Part shown: positions 1-9,282 of the stretch, piece after piece
How the letters are laid out: the number at the start of each line of letters is the position of its first letter
How positions within the stretch are numbered: the stretch's first letter is position 1
Assembly: GCF_011602365.1 (NCBI RefSeq)
Contig: NZ_JAAONZ010000007.1
Coordinates: 124,001-188,000 of the forward strand
Length of the DNA stretch: 64,000 bases
Direction: 5' to 3'
Origin: Pseudomaricurvus hydrocarbonicus
Lineage (GTDB): Bacteria > Pseudomonadota > Gammaproteobacteria > Pseudomonadales > Cellvibrionaceae
The notes under the pieces: generated by a model
What the model saw: the letters and a program-made list of their open reading frames with translations, nothing else
The model's database searches: none
Told to the model about the DNA's origin: nothing
Position numbers and translations under genes: made by a program

Positions 1-1488
1 ATTACCTGGGATGAGTTTGATACCAGAACAAATCGCCTGGCTCGATCAATGTTAGCTGCCGGGCTAAAAACAGGTTCACGTGTTGCAATCATGGCGCGCA
101 ACACACCTGAATTTATTGAAATTGCAGCGGCTGCCTTTAAGGCTCGCTTGACCCATGTGAACATTAATTATCGCTATACAACGGCTGAGATTGCCCATGT
201 ATTGGCGGACTGCTCGGCAAGTGGATTGTTTTATCAGGCAGAGTTTGCTGACACTGTTGAAACACTGTTTGATGAGCTCTCAGATTTGTCGTTTGGGGTC
301 AAAATAGGCGGTGTTAATGACACCTATGAGGAGCTGGTTAGTCGTGGTGACGGTAGCCCCTTAAACATCCAGCGCTCTCCTGATGATGGCTATCTGCTGT
401 ATACCGGTGGAACCACAGGTAAACCTAAAGGGGTGATGTGGCGCAGTGCTGATGCACGTAAGGTCCAGTTGGAAGCACCAACCATCAAACACATTGCGAC
501 GAACCTGGAGGAACATGGTGAATTTGTTGCCAAGAACAGCCATCCAGGGCGTTGTATTCCGGCCTGTCCGTTGATGCATGGCGCTGGACTGAATAGTGCC
601 ATGGCAGAGCTTTTGGGAGGCGGCACGGCCATCCTGTTGCCATCTGTCCGGTTTAGTGCGGAAGAGCTTTGGGACGAAGTTGAGAGAACGCAGGCGACCC
701 GGGTGTTAATCGTAGGGGATGCATTTGCACGACCTATGGTACAGGCACTCAAAGATCACTCGGGTCGATGGAATTTGAGCAGTTTGAAGGTTATGTCCAG
801 TGCAGGACTTATGTGGAGCAGTGAAATTAAGCACGCATTAATCGAAGCAATGCCTCAAGTTACGTTGATCGATATTTTGGGAGCTTCGGAAGCGTCCGGT
901 TTTGGCTATGCTATTACGACGGTTGATCATGCAACGCCGACCGGTTTTTTTGAACCTGGAAAAAATACGGTATTGATTGAGGTTGAGACCGATCGAGTGC
1001 TTGCCGAGGATGAGGTCGGTAAAGGTTGGCTGGCCAGGAGAGAACCTTTTGCTGCAGGCTACTATGGCGATCCTGAAAAAACGGCATCCGTTTATCGCAG
1101 CATAGACGGGGTTAAGTATGCAATACCCGGTGATATGGCTGCTCGTAATTCTGATGGGCGAATACAGCTGCTAGGCCGAGATAACATGTGCATTAATACT
1201 GGCGGTGAAAAAGTCTTTGTGGAGGAGGTTGAAGAATCTTTGAAGCGGGCGCCGGGAATAGTGGATGCGATGGTCGTTGGTGTCCCTGATGACAAGTGGG
1301 GCAGTAAAGTTGTTGCATTGGTTCAGGTTAATGAAAAATTTGATGAAAAGACAGTTAACCTGAGGGTTTCTGAAGATTTAGCGGCATACAAACTTCCTAA
1401 AGCGATTGTGTTACTTGAGTCGGTGCCACGACATGCCAGTGGGAAAGGGGATTATAGGCTCGCAAAATTAATTGCCGAAAATCATTAA
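1..1488 (+). CDS. Acyl-CoA synthetase (AMP-forming), 5' end outside window
   Basis: Activates a carboxylic acid to its CoA thioester through an acyl-adenylate. The frame is open from base 1 and the translated upstream residues (TWDEFDTRTNRLARS) are typical of the family, so the ATG at 49 is internal and the true start lies before the window; 495 residues are visible. The AMP-binding loop YTGGTTGKPKG lies at about residues 134-144 of the visible protein. The C-terminal ASGKGDYR carries the usual catalytic lysine, and the GK-x-DYR form is common in FadD17/FadD19/FadD3-like ligases of steroid and branched-acid catabolism. It is followed by a Baeyer-Villiger-type monooxygenase, an enoyl-CoA hydratase and a thiolase on the same strand, which supports a catabolic role. 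Substrate unknown. Confidence 0.9.
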   Translation: MTWDEFDTRTNRLARSMLAAGLKTGSRVAIMARNTPEFIEIAAAAFKARLTHVNINYRYTTAEIAHVLADCSASGLFYQAEFADTVETLFDELSDLSFGVKIGGVNDTYEELVSRGDGSPLNIQRSPDDGYLLYTGGTTGKPKGVMWRSADARKVQLEAPTIKHIATNLEEHGEFVAKNSHPGRCIPACPLMHGAGLNSAMAELLGGGTAILLPSVRFSAEELWDEVERTQATRVLIVGDAFARPMVQALKDHSGRWNLSSLKVMSSAGLMWSSEIKHALIEAMPQVTLIDILGASEASGFGYAITTVDHATPTGFFEPGKNTVLIEVETDRVLAEDEVGKGWLARREPFAAGYYGDPEKTASVYRSIDGVKYAIPGDMAARNSDGRIQLLGRDNMCINTGGEKVFVEEVEESLKRAPGIVDAMVVGVPDDKWGSKVVALVQVNEKFDEKTVNLRVSEDLAAYKLPKAIVLLESVPRHASGKGDYRLAKLIAENH

Positions 1489-2036
1489 TTGAATATGAAT
1501 ATTTGTAATATAAATATTTTCTAATAAATCAATCAGTCTGTTTGCTCCAGTCTTTTCTTGGTTCGGGTCAATTTTAGCCAGTTATATGAGATTTTTATTT
1601 AACGGTTTTTTGACCCTGAACCATTTTTTTTATCAAGTACAGTTTCATGGATGGTCTGTGGCTTGTAAATTAGCTTAATGCCGTTCTTACAAAATTTCTC
1701 GTAGCAACTGTCAGATGACTGTATTTAGGGTGTTATTAAATACTCAGTTGTCTCATGCCTCCTCAGCATCCGGTTTACCATATCGCCTTAAATTAAGACG
1801 CTGGATAGGCTGTCTTGGTTGGCTTTTATTTCATTGTAAATATCAAATTAAAATCAATAAAAAAATACAGGTATGAATAATTTACAAAAATAAATATTAA
1901 CTTTTCGTCGGTTACAGAAAAAACCTCACAAATGTGATTGTGCCTCAATTCCATAGAATTCCTTAGGCCGATTGAATGAAGCAGTGTAAATTTATTTTCT
2001 AGAATTTGTTCAGTTTAATAATAGAAGGTTAATAAG
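1489..2036. other. AT-rich intergenic region before the monooxygenase
   Basis: About 550 bases with no supported gene. The DNA is clearly more AT-rich than its flanks. It contains the ribosome binding site AGAAGG (2023-2028), 8 bases before the ATG at 2037. No clear terminator for the preceding ligase and no obvious palindromic operator were seen, so the monooxygenase probably has its own promoter here. Confidence 0.5.
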
Positions 2037-3713
2037 ATGTCTGGATTAAACCAATATGAAACCACCAGTGATATTATGCCCACCAAAAAAATTGACGCAG
2101 TAGTAATTGGTGCTGGTCTTGGAGGTATGTACGCTCTGCAGCGTTTACGTGGAATGAACCTTTCTGTGATTGGTATTGAATCTGGAGGTGACGTTGGTGG
2201 AGTTTGGTACTGGAATCGTTACCCTGGCGCACGTTGCGATCTGATGAGCATTGACTATTGCTATTCTTTTTCAAAAGAAATCGAGGAAGAGTGGAGTTGG
2301 ACAGAACAGTATGCTGCCCAGCCAGAAATTCTCGCATACTTAAATTTCGTGGCAGACAAGCTGGATTTACGAAAAGATTTTAATTTCAACACTCGTGTTG
2401 TTTCTGCCAAATATAACGAAGCCAGAAAAACCTGGATAGTCACCACCGACAAGGGTGATTTTTATGAGGCTAAGTATTGTGTCATGGCAACAGGACCTCT
2501 GTCGGTCCCCAAAGATCCAGAGTTTCCAGGGACCGAAGATTTTGAAGGGGAGATTATTTTTGCCGGTAAATGGCCTCATAAGAAAGTTAATTTTGAAGGA
2601 AAGCGTGTGGGTGTTGTCGGTACAGGGTCCACCGGCATACAAATTGTTCCTGTGGTGGCAGAAGAAGCGCAAGAGCTGGTGGTGTTTCAACGAACGCCTA
2701 GTTTTACACTGCCGATGCGAAATATGGAACTGGATGATGAGTATCTGAGCGAAGTCAGAAGAAACTATGAAGGACTTCGTGACGCTGCACGTAATAGCCC
2801 ATTGGGTGGAATGCGACCACGTACCACACGCCCATTCTTCAGTTTGCCAAGAAAACAACGTGAAGATATTATGGAAGATGCTTGGAAGCGTGGTGGCCTA
2901 TCGTTTCTGGGGGCATTTTCGGATCTGTTAACCAACCCTGAAGCCAACGAGCAGGTAGCAGAATTTGTTCGTAATAAAATCAGTCAAGTTGTGGAGAACC
3001 CTGATACTGCAGAAAGACTTAAGCCTCAGGGGTACCCTATTTTCGCTCGCCGTGCTTGCCTGGATACCAACTATTACGAAACCTTTAACAAATCACATGT
3101 ACGCCTGGCTGATTGTTTGACTGATCCCATTGAAGGATTGACAAAGAATGGCGTAAAGACTCGCAATCGGGAATATGATCTGGACGTATTGATTTGTGCA
3201 ACGGGTTATGACGGGTTGACCGGCGCCATGCTTGCTTTTGATGTTGAGGGCAAAGATGGCAGAAAGCTTAAAGACAAATGGGAAAATGGTGCTCGCTCTT
3301 ACATGGGCATGGTTATAGAAGGATTTCCCAATATGTTTATGATTTGCGGTGCTAATGGCCCGGCTGCACTTGCCAACATTTTCACCATCAATGAACAAAA
3401 TGTGGACTGGTTTTGTGATTGTATCAGCCATATGCATCGCAATAATTACTCAGCATTCGAGTGTACGGAAAGTGCTGAAAATGAGTGGATGAGCAATGTA
3501 GCAAGCCTGGCTGAAAAGACCCTCATATCAAAGGCAAAAACCTGGTATGTAGGTGCGAATATCGACGGCAAGCCAAAAGGGCTCACTCTCTATACAGACG
3601 GTTTTCAGAATTACCGGGCATTCTGTTCCAAGGTTGCAGAGGATGGTTACACGGGTATCACCTTTGAGAAAGCCACTGTATCAGCCTCGAGTACGGCCGA
3701 TAGCGTACTCTAA
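2037..3713 (+). CDS. Flavin-containing Baeyer-Villiger-type monooxygenase
   Basis: Predicted FAD/NADPH monooxygenase of the cyclohexanone/steroid monooxygenase type, which would insert oxygen next to a ketone to give an ester or lactone. Two Rossmann motifs are present, GAGLGG (residues 25-30) and GTGSTG (195-200), plus the family stretch RYPGARCD (61-68). The length of 558 aa is normal. The Baeyer-Villiger fingerprint F-x-G-x3-H-x3-W-P is present at 169-180 except that the central histidine is phenylalanine (F175). That histidine is nearly invariant, so the reaction may be altered. Start at 2037 is supported by AGAAGG 8 bases upstream. It lies between an acyl-CoA ligase and beta-oxidation genes. 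Confidence 0.85.
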   Translation: MSGLNQYETTSDIMPTKKIDAVVIGAGLGGMYALQRLRGMNLSVIGIESGGDVGGVWYWNRYPGARCDLMSIDYCYSFSKEIEEEWSWTEQYAAQPEILAYLNFVADKLDLRKDFNFNTRVVSAKYNEARKTWIVTTDKGDFYEAKYCVMATGPLSVPKDPEFPGTEDFEGEIIFAGKWPHKKVNFEGKRVGVVGTGSTGIQIVPVVAEEAQELVVFQRTPSFTLPMRNMELDDEYLSEVRRNYEGLRDAARNSPLGGMRPRTTRPFFSLPRKQREDIMEDAWKRGGLSFLGAFSDLLTNPEANEQVAEFVRNKISQVVENPDTAERLKPQGYPIFARRACLDTNYYETFNKSHVRLADCLTDPIEGLTKNGVKTRNREYDLDVLICATGYDGLTGAMLAFDVEGKDGRKLKDKWENGARSYMGMVIEGFPNMFMICGANGPAALANIFTINEQNVDWFCDCISHMHRNNYSAFECTESAENEWMSNVASLAEKTLISKAKTWYVGANIDGKPKGLTLYTDGFQNYRAFCSKVAEDGYTGITFEKATVSASSTADSVL

Positions 3714-3761
3714 CTTTCTGTCTGTGCCTGGTAGAAACCGTTAACCGAAACTCCTGTAAGT

Positions 3762-3786
3762 CCTCATGAAAACAATACACATGAGG
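3762..3786. other. Hairpin after monooxygenase gene
   Basis: Inverted repeat with arms CCTCATG (3762-3768) and CATGAGG (3780-3786) around an 11-base loop, about 50 bases after the stop codon. No T-tract follows, so it may be a weak or Rho-assisted terminator, or an operator for the enoyl-CoA hydratase downstream. Confidence 0.35.
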
Positions 3787-3960
3787 GTCTGCGGGGGTTT
3801 CAATTATATTGGGTCTAGAGGCGCCAATGATCCCCCTAGACTGATTTGAAAAGCAGATACTTTAGGGTCAATATGTCAGTGTGCTGTTAGCAACGTTCAA
3901 AACTCAATTACTAACTGCTTTTGTATTTATTCAAAAAACGATCCTCAAGAGGCATTTCAT

Positions 3961-4755
3961 ATGGATTTTGACACTATTGAGTATACGGTTCGGGACGCTG
4001 TTGCCACCATTTGCTTAAATCGTCCTGAGCGGATGAACAGTTTTAATGTTGCCATGCATAATGAACTAAGAGTCGCTTTGCTAGAGGTGAAAAAAAATCC
4101 GAAATTGCGTTGTCTGGTGCTGACGTCTAATGGCAAAGCTTTCAGTGCCGGTCAGGACCTGCACGATCGGTATGAGCTGGTGAACAGTGGTAATAAGCCG
4201 GAACTTGGCGTCTCTCTACAACAATATTATAACCCGCTGGTTGAAACGCTAAGAACCCTGCCGATTCCGGTGATTGCTGCGGTAAATGGGCTCGCAGCGG
4301 GGGCTGGAGTGGGTGTGGCATTGGCCTGCGACATTGTGCTTGCGGCCAAATCAGCTAAGTTTGTCTTTGCCTTTGCCAAAGTGGGTTTGGTGCCCGATTC
4401 AGGCTGTAGCTGGTCATTAGTGAACACTGTGGGTCTGGCTCGTGCCCGGGCATTGGTGATGTTGGGGAGCACAGTGACGGCGATGGAAGCCTCTGATATG
4501 GGCATGATCTGGCGTTGCGTGGACGATGAAGAGCTGGACAAAGCAATTGAAGCTACAACACAGCAATTGATTAACAATCCAGCTTTGGGCCTCGACTTGA
4601 GCAAGCGTGCACTGAATTCAGTGGCGACAGAAAGTTTTGCCAGACAGCTGGAGCATGAAGCGCAATTGCAGACTTTAGCAGGACAAGCGGATGATTATGC
4701 TGAAGCCGTACGCGCTTTTGTCGAAAAACGCCCTCCCAACTACACAGGTCATTAA
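3961..4755 (+). CDS. Enoyl-CoA hydratase/isomerase (PaaG-like)
   Basis: Crotonase-fold enzyme of 264 aa acting on an enoyl-CoA, either hydrating the double bond or isomerising it. The N-terminal oxyanion segment FSAGQDLHDR (about residues 61-70) and the second oxyanion stretch around AAVNGLAAGAGVG (about 107-119) are intact. The AGQDLHDR form and the C-terminal FVEKRPPNY resemble PaaG-type isomerases of phenylacetate catabolism, but no other paa genes are here, so the substrate is left open. It precedes the thiolase by 62 bases on the same strand, suggesting cotranscription and consecutive beta-oxidation steps. Confidence 0.88.
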   Translation: MDFDTIEYTVRDAVATICLNRPERMNSFNVAMHNELRVALLEVKKNPKLRCLVLTSNGKAFSAGQDLHDRYELVNSGNKPELGVSLQQYYNPLVETLRTLPIPVIAAVNGLAAGAGVGVALACDIVLAAKSAKFVFAFAKVGLVPDSGCSWSLVNTVGLARARALVMLGSTVTAMEASDMGMIWRCVDDEELDKAIEATTQQLINNPALGLDLSKRALNSVATESFARQLEHEAQLQTLAGQADDYAEAVRAFVEKRPPNYTGH

Positions 4756-4817
4756 AGACCGAATTATACCTAAATCCCAAAATTATTAACTTCTTTGGCT
4801 ATTGAAAGGCAGTGTAC

Positions 4818-6023
4818 ATGCGCGAAGCTTTTATTTGTGATGCTGTAAGAACCCCGATTGGCCGTTATGGTGGCGCTCTGGCCAGTGTTCGGGCCGATGA
4901 CTTGGGCGCGGTTCCTTTGCGGGCTCTTTTAGACAGAAATTCCAACCTCAACCCTTCGGTTATTGATGAGGTTATCTATGGCTGTGCCAATCAGGCTGGG
5001 GATGACAACCGTAATGTGGCACGTATGAGTAGCCTGCTAGCAGGTTTGCCTAGCAGCGTACCTGGCTCAACGATCAATAGATTATGCGGCTCTGGGATGG
5101 ATGCTATAGGCATCGCTGCACGATCCATAAAATCCGGTGAAATTGATGTTGCAATTGCAGGCGGTGTGGAATCAATGTCGCGGGCTCCCTTTGTGCTAGC
5201 CAAATCGGAAAGTGCCTTCCAGCGTGCCACGGAGATCCATGACACAACCATAGGATGGCGATTTATTAATCCACTCATGCGCCAGCTTTACGGTGTCGAT
5301 TCTATGCCTGAAACCGCTGAAAATGTCGCGGAAGAATTTGGCATTAATCGTCTGGATCAGGACAGGTTCGCATTGCGCAGCCAGCAGAAAACCGCGATTG
5401 CTCAGGAGATGGGGCTTTTTAATGAAGAGATCATCTCTGTTAGTGTACAGCGCAGAAGGCAGCAAGCCCTACAGGTTGTTCAGGATGAGCATCCCCGGGC
5501 GGAGACCACACTAGAGGATCTGGCTCGTTTGACTACCCCGTTCCGTGATGGCGGAACCGTCACTGCGGGTAATGCTTCCGGGGTTAATGACGGGGCGTGT
5601 GCCTTACTGTTAGCTTCCCAACAAGCGGCAAAAGATCATGGGCTAATGCCCAAAGCGAGAATCATCGCAATGGCTACGGCTGGCGTTGAACCCCGGATTA
5701 TGGGATTCGGACCAGTCCCGGCGGTACAGAAAGTTTTCGAGAAAACCGGCCTTTCAATATCAGATATGGACATTATCGAGCTCAATGAAGCATTCGCCGC
5801 TCAGGCACTGGCTTGCACACGGGCGCTGGGATTAGATGATGATGACGCACGTATCAATCCAAATGGAGGGGCTATAGCGCTGGGACATCCATTAGGCATG
5901 AGCGGTGCACGGTTGTTAACCACGGCTACCTATCACTTGCACAGATCGGGGGGACGTTACGCGCTTTGTTCTATGTGCATTGGTGTTGGTCAGGGGATCG
6001 CTATTATTATTGAAAAGGTATAA
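4818..6023 (+). CDS. Acetyl-CoA acyltransferase (thiolase, PcaF/PaaJ-like)
   Basis: Degradative thiolase cleaving a 3-oxoacyl-CoA into acetyl-CoA and a shortened acyl-CoA. The nucleophilic cysteine lies in LCGSGMD (about residue 89), the catalytic histidine in GHPLGMSGAR (about 354) and the second cysteine in CSMCIGVGQG (about 386). The 401-aa length and the AFICDAVRTPIGRYGGAL N-terminus are very like 3-oxoadipyl-CoA thiolases. The ATG at 4818 is preferred over a GTG at 4812 because of the AAAGGCAG stretch just upstream. It is the last gene of the rightward ligase-monooxygenase-hydratase-thiolase group and is followed by a terminator hairpin. Confidence 0.9.
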   Translation: MREAFICDAVRTPIGRYGGALASVRADDLGAVPLRALLDRNSNLNPSVIDEVIYGCANQAGDDNRNVARMSSLLAGLPSSVPGSTINRLCGSGMDAIGIAARSIKSGEIDVAIAGGVESMSRAPFVLAKSESAFQRATEIHDTTIGWRFINPLMRQLYGVDSMPETAENVAEEFGINRLDQDRFALRSQQKTAIAQEMGLFNEEIISVSVQRRRQQALQVVQDEHPRAETTLEDLARLTTPFRDGGTVTAGNASGVNDGACALLLASQQAAKDHGLMPKARIIAMATAGVEPRIMGFGPVPAVQKVFEKTGLSISDMDIIELNEAFAAQALACTRALGLDDDDARINPNGGAIALGHPLGMSGARLLTTATYHLHRSGGRYALCSMCIGVGQGIAIIIEKV

Positions 6024-6155
6024 ACATAAACTTTTATGTTTGATGCGGTAAATTGATTAAGACATCTTTTTTTTAACTTTAAATTATTGTCTCTCTTGCT
6101 GGGGGAAGCTGTAAGTTAACTTTTCAGAAATAGAAAGTTTAGCTGATTGCCCACG

Positions 6156-6192
6156 CCCTCACCTCACGGTGAGGGTGACTTTTATTGTTTTT
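6156..6192 (+). terminator. Rho-independent-type terminator
   Basis: Perfect 8-bp stem CCCTCACC (6156-6163) / GGTGAGGG (6168-6175) with a TCAC loop, followed by a T-rich tract. It lies 130 bases after the thiolase stop, between convergent genes. Confidence 0.65.
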
Positions 6193-6552
6193 ATTCCAGT
6201 TATGATGCCTCCGTAAGCAACGAATTCTCTGCCTAGAAATTTCTCAGAAGAATGTTGATTAACCCCGTTCAAATTGTCACTGATGACACCTGTGTTTAAC
6301 TCAACAATCGGAAGTTCAGGTTTCATCCTGAATAGCGTGATAGTAATCGCCTGCTTTAAAATTTTAGCAGTGCCAGTGTTCGGTTTTTGGAGGGGTAATG
6401 CGTCTGGTGGATACGACATTCTCCAACCACTGGGCAGTCGGGAAGTCAGTGGCGCTGACCACATGAGTTTTAAACATGTGAAACTCCCCGTGATCAGTGA
6501 TCAGTAGCTACCGTTATGGTCAGAAGCTACAGTCGACAACATACAACAGTTT
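6193..6552. other. Intergenic stretch, nothing recognised
   Basis: About 360 bases between the thiolase terminator and the end of the leftward double-SDR gene. Short open frames exist on both strands, but none has a ribosome binding site or resembles a known protein. A small tandem GTGATCA repeat lies near 6490-6505. Confidence 0.4.
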
Positions 6553-8103
6553 TTAATCCAGTTGCGACGCATCGCCTGAATCGCCAAAGGCACTCCAGCC
6601 TCCATCGACAACAATCACGCTGCCCGTAATATACGAAGATTTTTTTGAACCCAGAAAAGCAATAGCGTCGGCAATTTCATCGGCTTGACCCAGTCTACCC
6701 ATGGGGGTACGGCGACGGATGGCTTCACTGCTGCGAATTCCAGCGGTATTGAGAGCTTCAACTCCTGGCGTTTCAATATAGCCTGGCGCGACGGCGTTAA
6801 CTCTAATGCCAGAACTGGCCCACTCACAGGCCAGACTTCGTGTCATCATCACAACCCCGTTTTTGGCTGCGCAATAGCTATTGCGTTTTGGCAATCCGCC
6901 GAAAGCAGCAATGGACGCCAGATTAATGATGGCGCCACCGCTGTGGTTCATCATGATTCGGGCAGCGGCTTGTGCCACTGAAAAAGGAGCAACTAAGTTG
7001 ACGGCAATGCCGGCTTGAAACTGTGTTAACGTTTGTTCGGCGGTGGCAATGAATGGATCGGCAACGGCGGCGTTATTGACCAGGATATCAATGGTCTTAA
7101 ACCGGTTGGCGATTGTGGTAAATGTCTGTTCTATGGCGACTGGGTTCGTTACGTCCAGCAGCATACCTATTTGGCTATCGGGTATAGTGGATAGGGCATT
7201 GGGATCATTATCGAGTACGATGACCTGCGCGCCTGCTTCTGAATAATGCCGTGCAACGGCTGCCCCAATGCCTTTAGCTCCGCCGGTGACCACCACAATC
7301 GAGGGCGTCTGGATCTGCGGTGATGGAGCTGTTTCCATGGAAGCCGGGCCACTCCCGCCATATGCGTGATAACCGCCGTCAACCGTAATCTGTGAACCGG
7401 TTAAATAGGTGTTGCTGGCCGCCCACACAATAGGTTCCGCGATTTCTTCAGGTTCAGCCATGCGGCCAAGTGGTATGCGGCGGTTTACCTGACGGGTCTC
7501 CACTTGTTGGTTTTCTACCAGTGAGCGTACTATTTCGGTAGCGACGTAACCCGGTAGTACGGCATTTACCCGAATGCCTTTTGCAGCCCATTCACAGGCG
7601 AGTGCGCGAGTGAAGCCCAGTACAGCCCCTTTTGACATTGAATACGCGGTTCGCCCCGGTATTGCCATGACTCCAGCCATGGAGGCAACATTCACTATGA
7701 CCCCTTGACCTCGTTGCAGCATGGACTGTCCCACCACGCGTGCCATGGTGTAACACCCTTCGAGATTGACTCGCAATATGTGCTCAACCTCATTCAAGTC
7801 TTTATTGATAGCGGGGGTTCCTTTGGGGTCGACAATACCCGCATTGTTAATCAGTACGTCTATTCGACCATAACGCGATAGAATGGCCGCTATGGCATCG
7901 TTCACGGAAGATTCCTGAGCGACATCGAGCTTAATACCCATGTGTGACGGCCCCAGTTTTTCAGCCTGTTTTATCGCTAAAGAGCCGTCAATATCGCTCA
8001 AAATTACGCTATCTTCCGCTTGTGAAAATGCCCGTGCGGCTGCTAAGCCAATGCCAGAGGCCGCTCCGGTTATTAACACAACACGTCTGGAAATACTGGT
8101 CAT
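6553..8103 (-). CDS. Tandem-fused short-chain dehydrogenase (two SDR domains)
   Basis: A single 516-aa polypeptide holding two complete classical SDR domains, against about 250 aa for a normal SDR. Domain 1 (about 1-255) has TGAASGIG, NNAG and the Ser...Tyr-x3-Lys triad (YSMSK). Domain 2 (about 268-510) has TGGAKGIG, NNAA and YCAAK. Both end with a normal ITGS-type C-terminus, so both active sites appear intact. Likely an NAD(P)-dependent oxidoreductase of hydroxyacyl-CoA or cyclic alcohol substrates. The start is supported by AAGGGAAG upstream. It is transcribed divergently from another SDR gene across a 217-base shared region. Confidence 0.85.
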   Translation of the reverse strand: MTSISRRVVLITGAASGIGLAAARAFSQAEDSVILSDIDGSLAIKQAEKLGPSHMGIKLDVAQESSVNDAIAAILSRYGRIDVLINNAGIVDPKGTPAINKDLNEVEHILRVNLEGCYTMARVVGQSMLQRGQGVIVNVASMAGVMAIPGRTAYSMSKGAVLGFTRALACEWAAKGIRVNAVLPGYVATEIVRSLVENQQVETRQVNRRIPLGRMAEPEEIAEPIVWAASNTYLTGSQITVDGGYHAYGGSGPASMETAPSPQIQTPSIVVVTGGAKGIGAAVARHYSEAGAQVIVLDNDPNALSTIPDSQIGMLLDVTNPVAIEQTFTTIANRFKTIDILVNNAAVADPFIATAEQTLTQFQAGIAVNLVAPFSVAQAAARIMMNHSGGAIINLASIAAFGGLPKRNSYCAAKNGVVMMTRSLACEWASSGIRVNAVAPGYIETPGVEALNTAGIRSSEAIRRRTPMGRLGQADEIADAIAFLGSKKSSYITGSVIVVDGGWSAFGDSGDASQLD

Positions 8104-8320
8104 TAATTACTTCCCTTTCTTACAATAAATGTGTTTATTTTAATATTTTATGGTTTTACTGGCGTGAGTTTACAGTAGACCTCAGACATCACCTCAGGTC
8201 AAAATATTGTCAGATGTTGGACGCACTAACGCATATGAGATAACTCCTTGTGAGCCTCCTGGATACCTCCCTTATTGCTGATTTTAAGATACTATCTTGC
8301 TAACAATAGAGGAGAAAAGT
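8104..8320. promoter_or_regulatory. Divergent promoter region between two SDR genes
   Basis: 217 bases between the leftward double SDR and the rightward single SDR. The region holds both ribosome binding sites, and AGAGGAG at 8308-8314 sets the ATG at 8321. A CCTCAG direct repeat lies near 8180-8197. No clear operator. Confidence 0.4.
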
Positions 8321-9070
8321 ATGGGTTTACTAGATGGTAAGACAGCTCTGGTTACTGGAGCTTCTCGCGGACTCGGGCGGGCGATGGCTGAATTGTTTGC
8401 ATCAGAAGGTGCTGCGGTTGCTGTGCTTGATTTGAAGGAGCACTGGGCACAAAAAGTCGTCGATGAGATTGTCGAAAAAGGTGGGCGTGCCATCGCCATT
8501 GGTGCGGATGTCTCCCATCGGGATTCTGTTCGAGAAGCTTTCAGAGCGACCGTTCAGGAGTTTGGCGCAGTTGATGTTGTGGTTAACAATGCCATGTGGA
8601 ACCGCTATGAACCTATCGCCGATATCGAGCCTGAAACGGTTCAGCGCATGCTGGATGTGGGCTTTACCGGTGTGGTTTGGGCGATACAGGCCGCGGCTGA
8701 GATGATGTCTGAAAAAGGTGGCTCAATCATCAATATTGCCTCCGTATCGGGTGTTCTGGGCATTACCAATGCATTGACCTATTGTGGCGTAAAGGCCGCT
8801 GTTGGTGGTTTGACGCGCTCTGCTTCAGTTGAACTGGGTGCTCGTAAAATTCGGGTAAATTCTATTGCACCTTCCACAGTAGCGACCGAAGGTGTAAAAA
8901 CCATGTTGAGCGATGAGGCATTTTCCGATCGTGTGAATAAAACACCCTTAAAACGCCTTGGGGAAGTTGAGGATATTGCCCAGGCTGCGTTGTGGCTTGC
9001 ATCGGATAATTCAAGTTTCGTTACCGGACAAACACTCACGGTTGATGGTGGCCTGGCTCACGCGTTTTAA
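8321..9070 (+). CDS. SDR family oxidoreductase
   Basis: Classical short-chain dehydrogenase of 249 aa, probably an NAD(P)-dependent dehydrogenase of a 3-hydroxyacyl-CoA or alcohol. The cofactor motif TGASRGLG is near residue 13, and the active-site serine and YCGVK motif are near 140-156. The NNAG motif is NNAM (VVNNAMW), a mild variation. Translation is set at the ATG at 8321 by AGAGGAG (8308-8314); a longer TTG-initiated frame from 8297 is unlikely. It faces the acyl-CoA dehydrogenase pair, from which a strong bidirectional terminator separates it. Confidence 0.88.
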   Translation: MGLLDGKTALVTGASRGLGRAMAELFASEGAAVAVLDLKEHWAQKVVDEIVEKGGRAIAIGADVSHRDSVREAFRATVQEFGAVDVVVNNAMWNRYEPIADIEPETVQRMLDVGFTGVVWAIQAAAEMMSEKGGSIINIASVSGVLGITNALTYCGVKAAVGGLTRSASVELGARKIRVNSIAPSTVATEGVKTMLSDEAFSDRVNKTPLKRLGEVEDIAQAALWLASDNSSFVTGQTLTVDGGLAHAF

Positions 9071-9190
9071 TTAGCGGTGGCCTTTGTTTTTCGAATCGAC
9101 TCGGAATTCACAGATTTTGTATTAACAACGCAGTGTGACTCGAACATCGTAGTGACACGGTACCGGAAAATTAATTTTTAAAGTACTACA

Positions 9191-9228
9191 AAAAAGGCCA
9201 GTTGCTATTACTAGTAACTGGCCTTTTT
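9191..9228. terminator. Bidirectional terminator
   Basis: Perfect 13-base arms AAAAAGGCCAGTT (9191-9203) and AACTGGCCTTTTT (9216-9228), with A-tract and T-tract on opposite sides, so it can terminate both strands. It sits between the convergent SDR and acyl-CoA dehydrogenase genes. Confidence 0.9.
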
Positions 9229-9282
9229 CAGTATTGATTGTTTAACAAAGAGGTGGACTAACTGAACAGGTCCTATACTTCA

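Noticed and set aside
1489-2036. tRNA or other structured RNA gene in the AT-rich gap
   Set aside because: A GGTTCGGGTC-like stretch near 1560 recalled a T-loop, but no cloverleaf arms could be found around it.
4812-4817. GTG start of the thiolase, two codons earlier
   Set aside because: The ATG at 4818 is better placed after AAAGGCAG and matches family N-termini.
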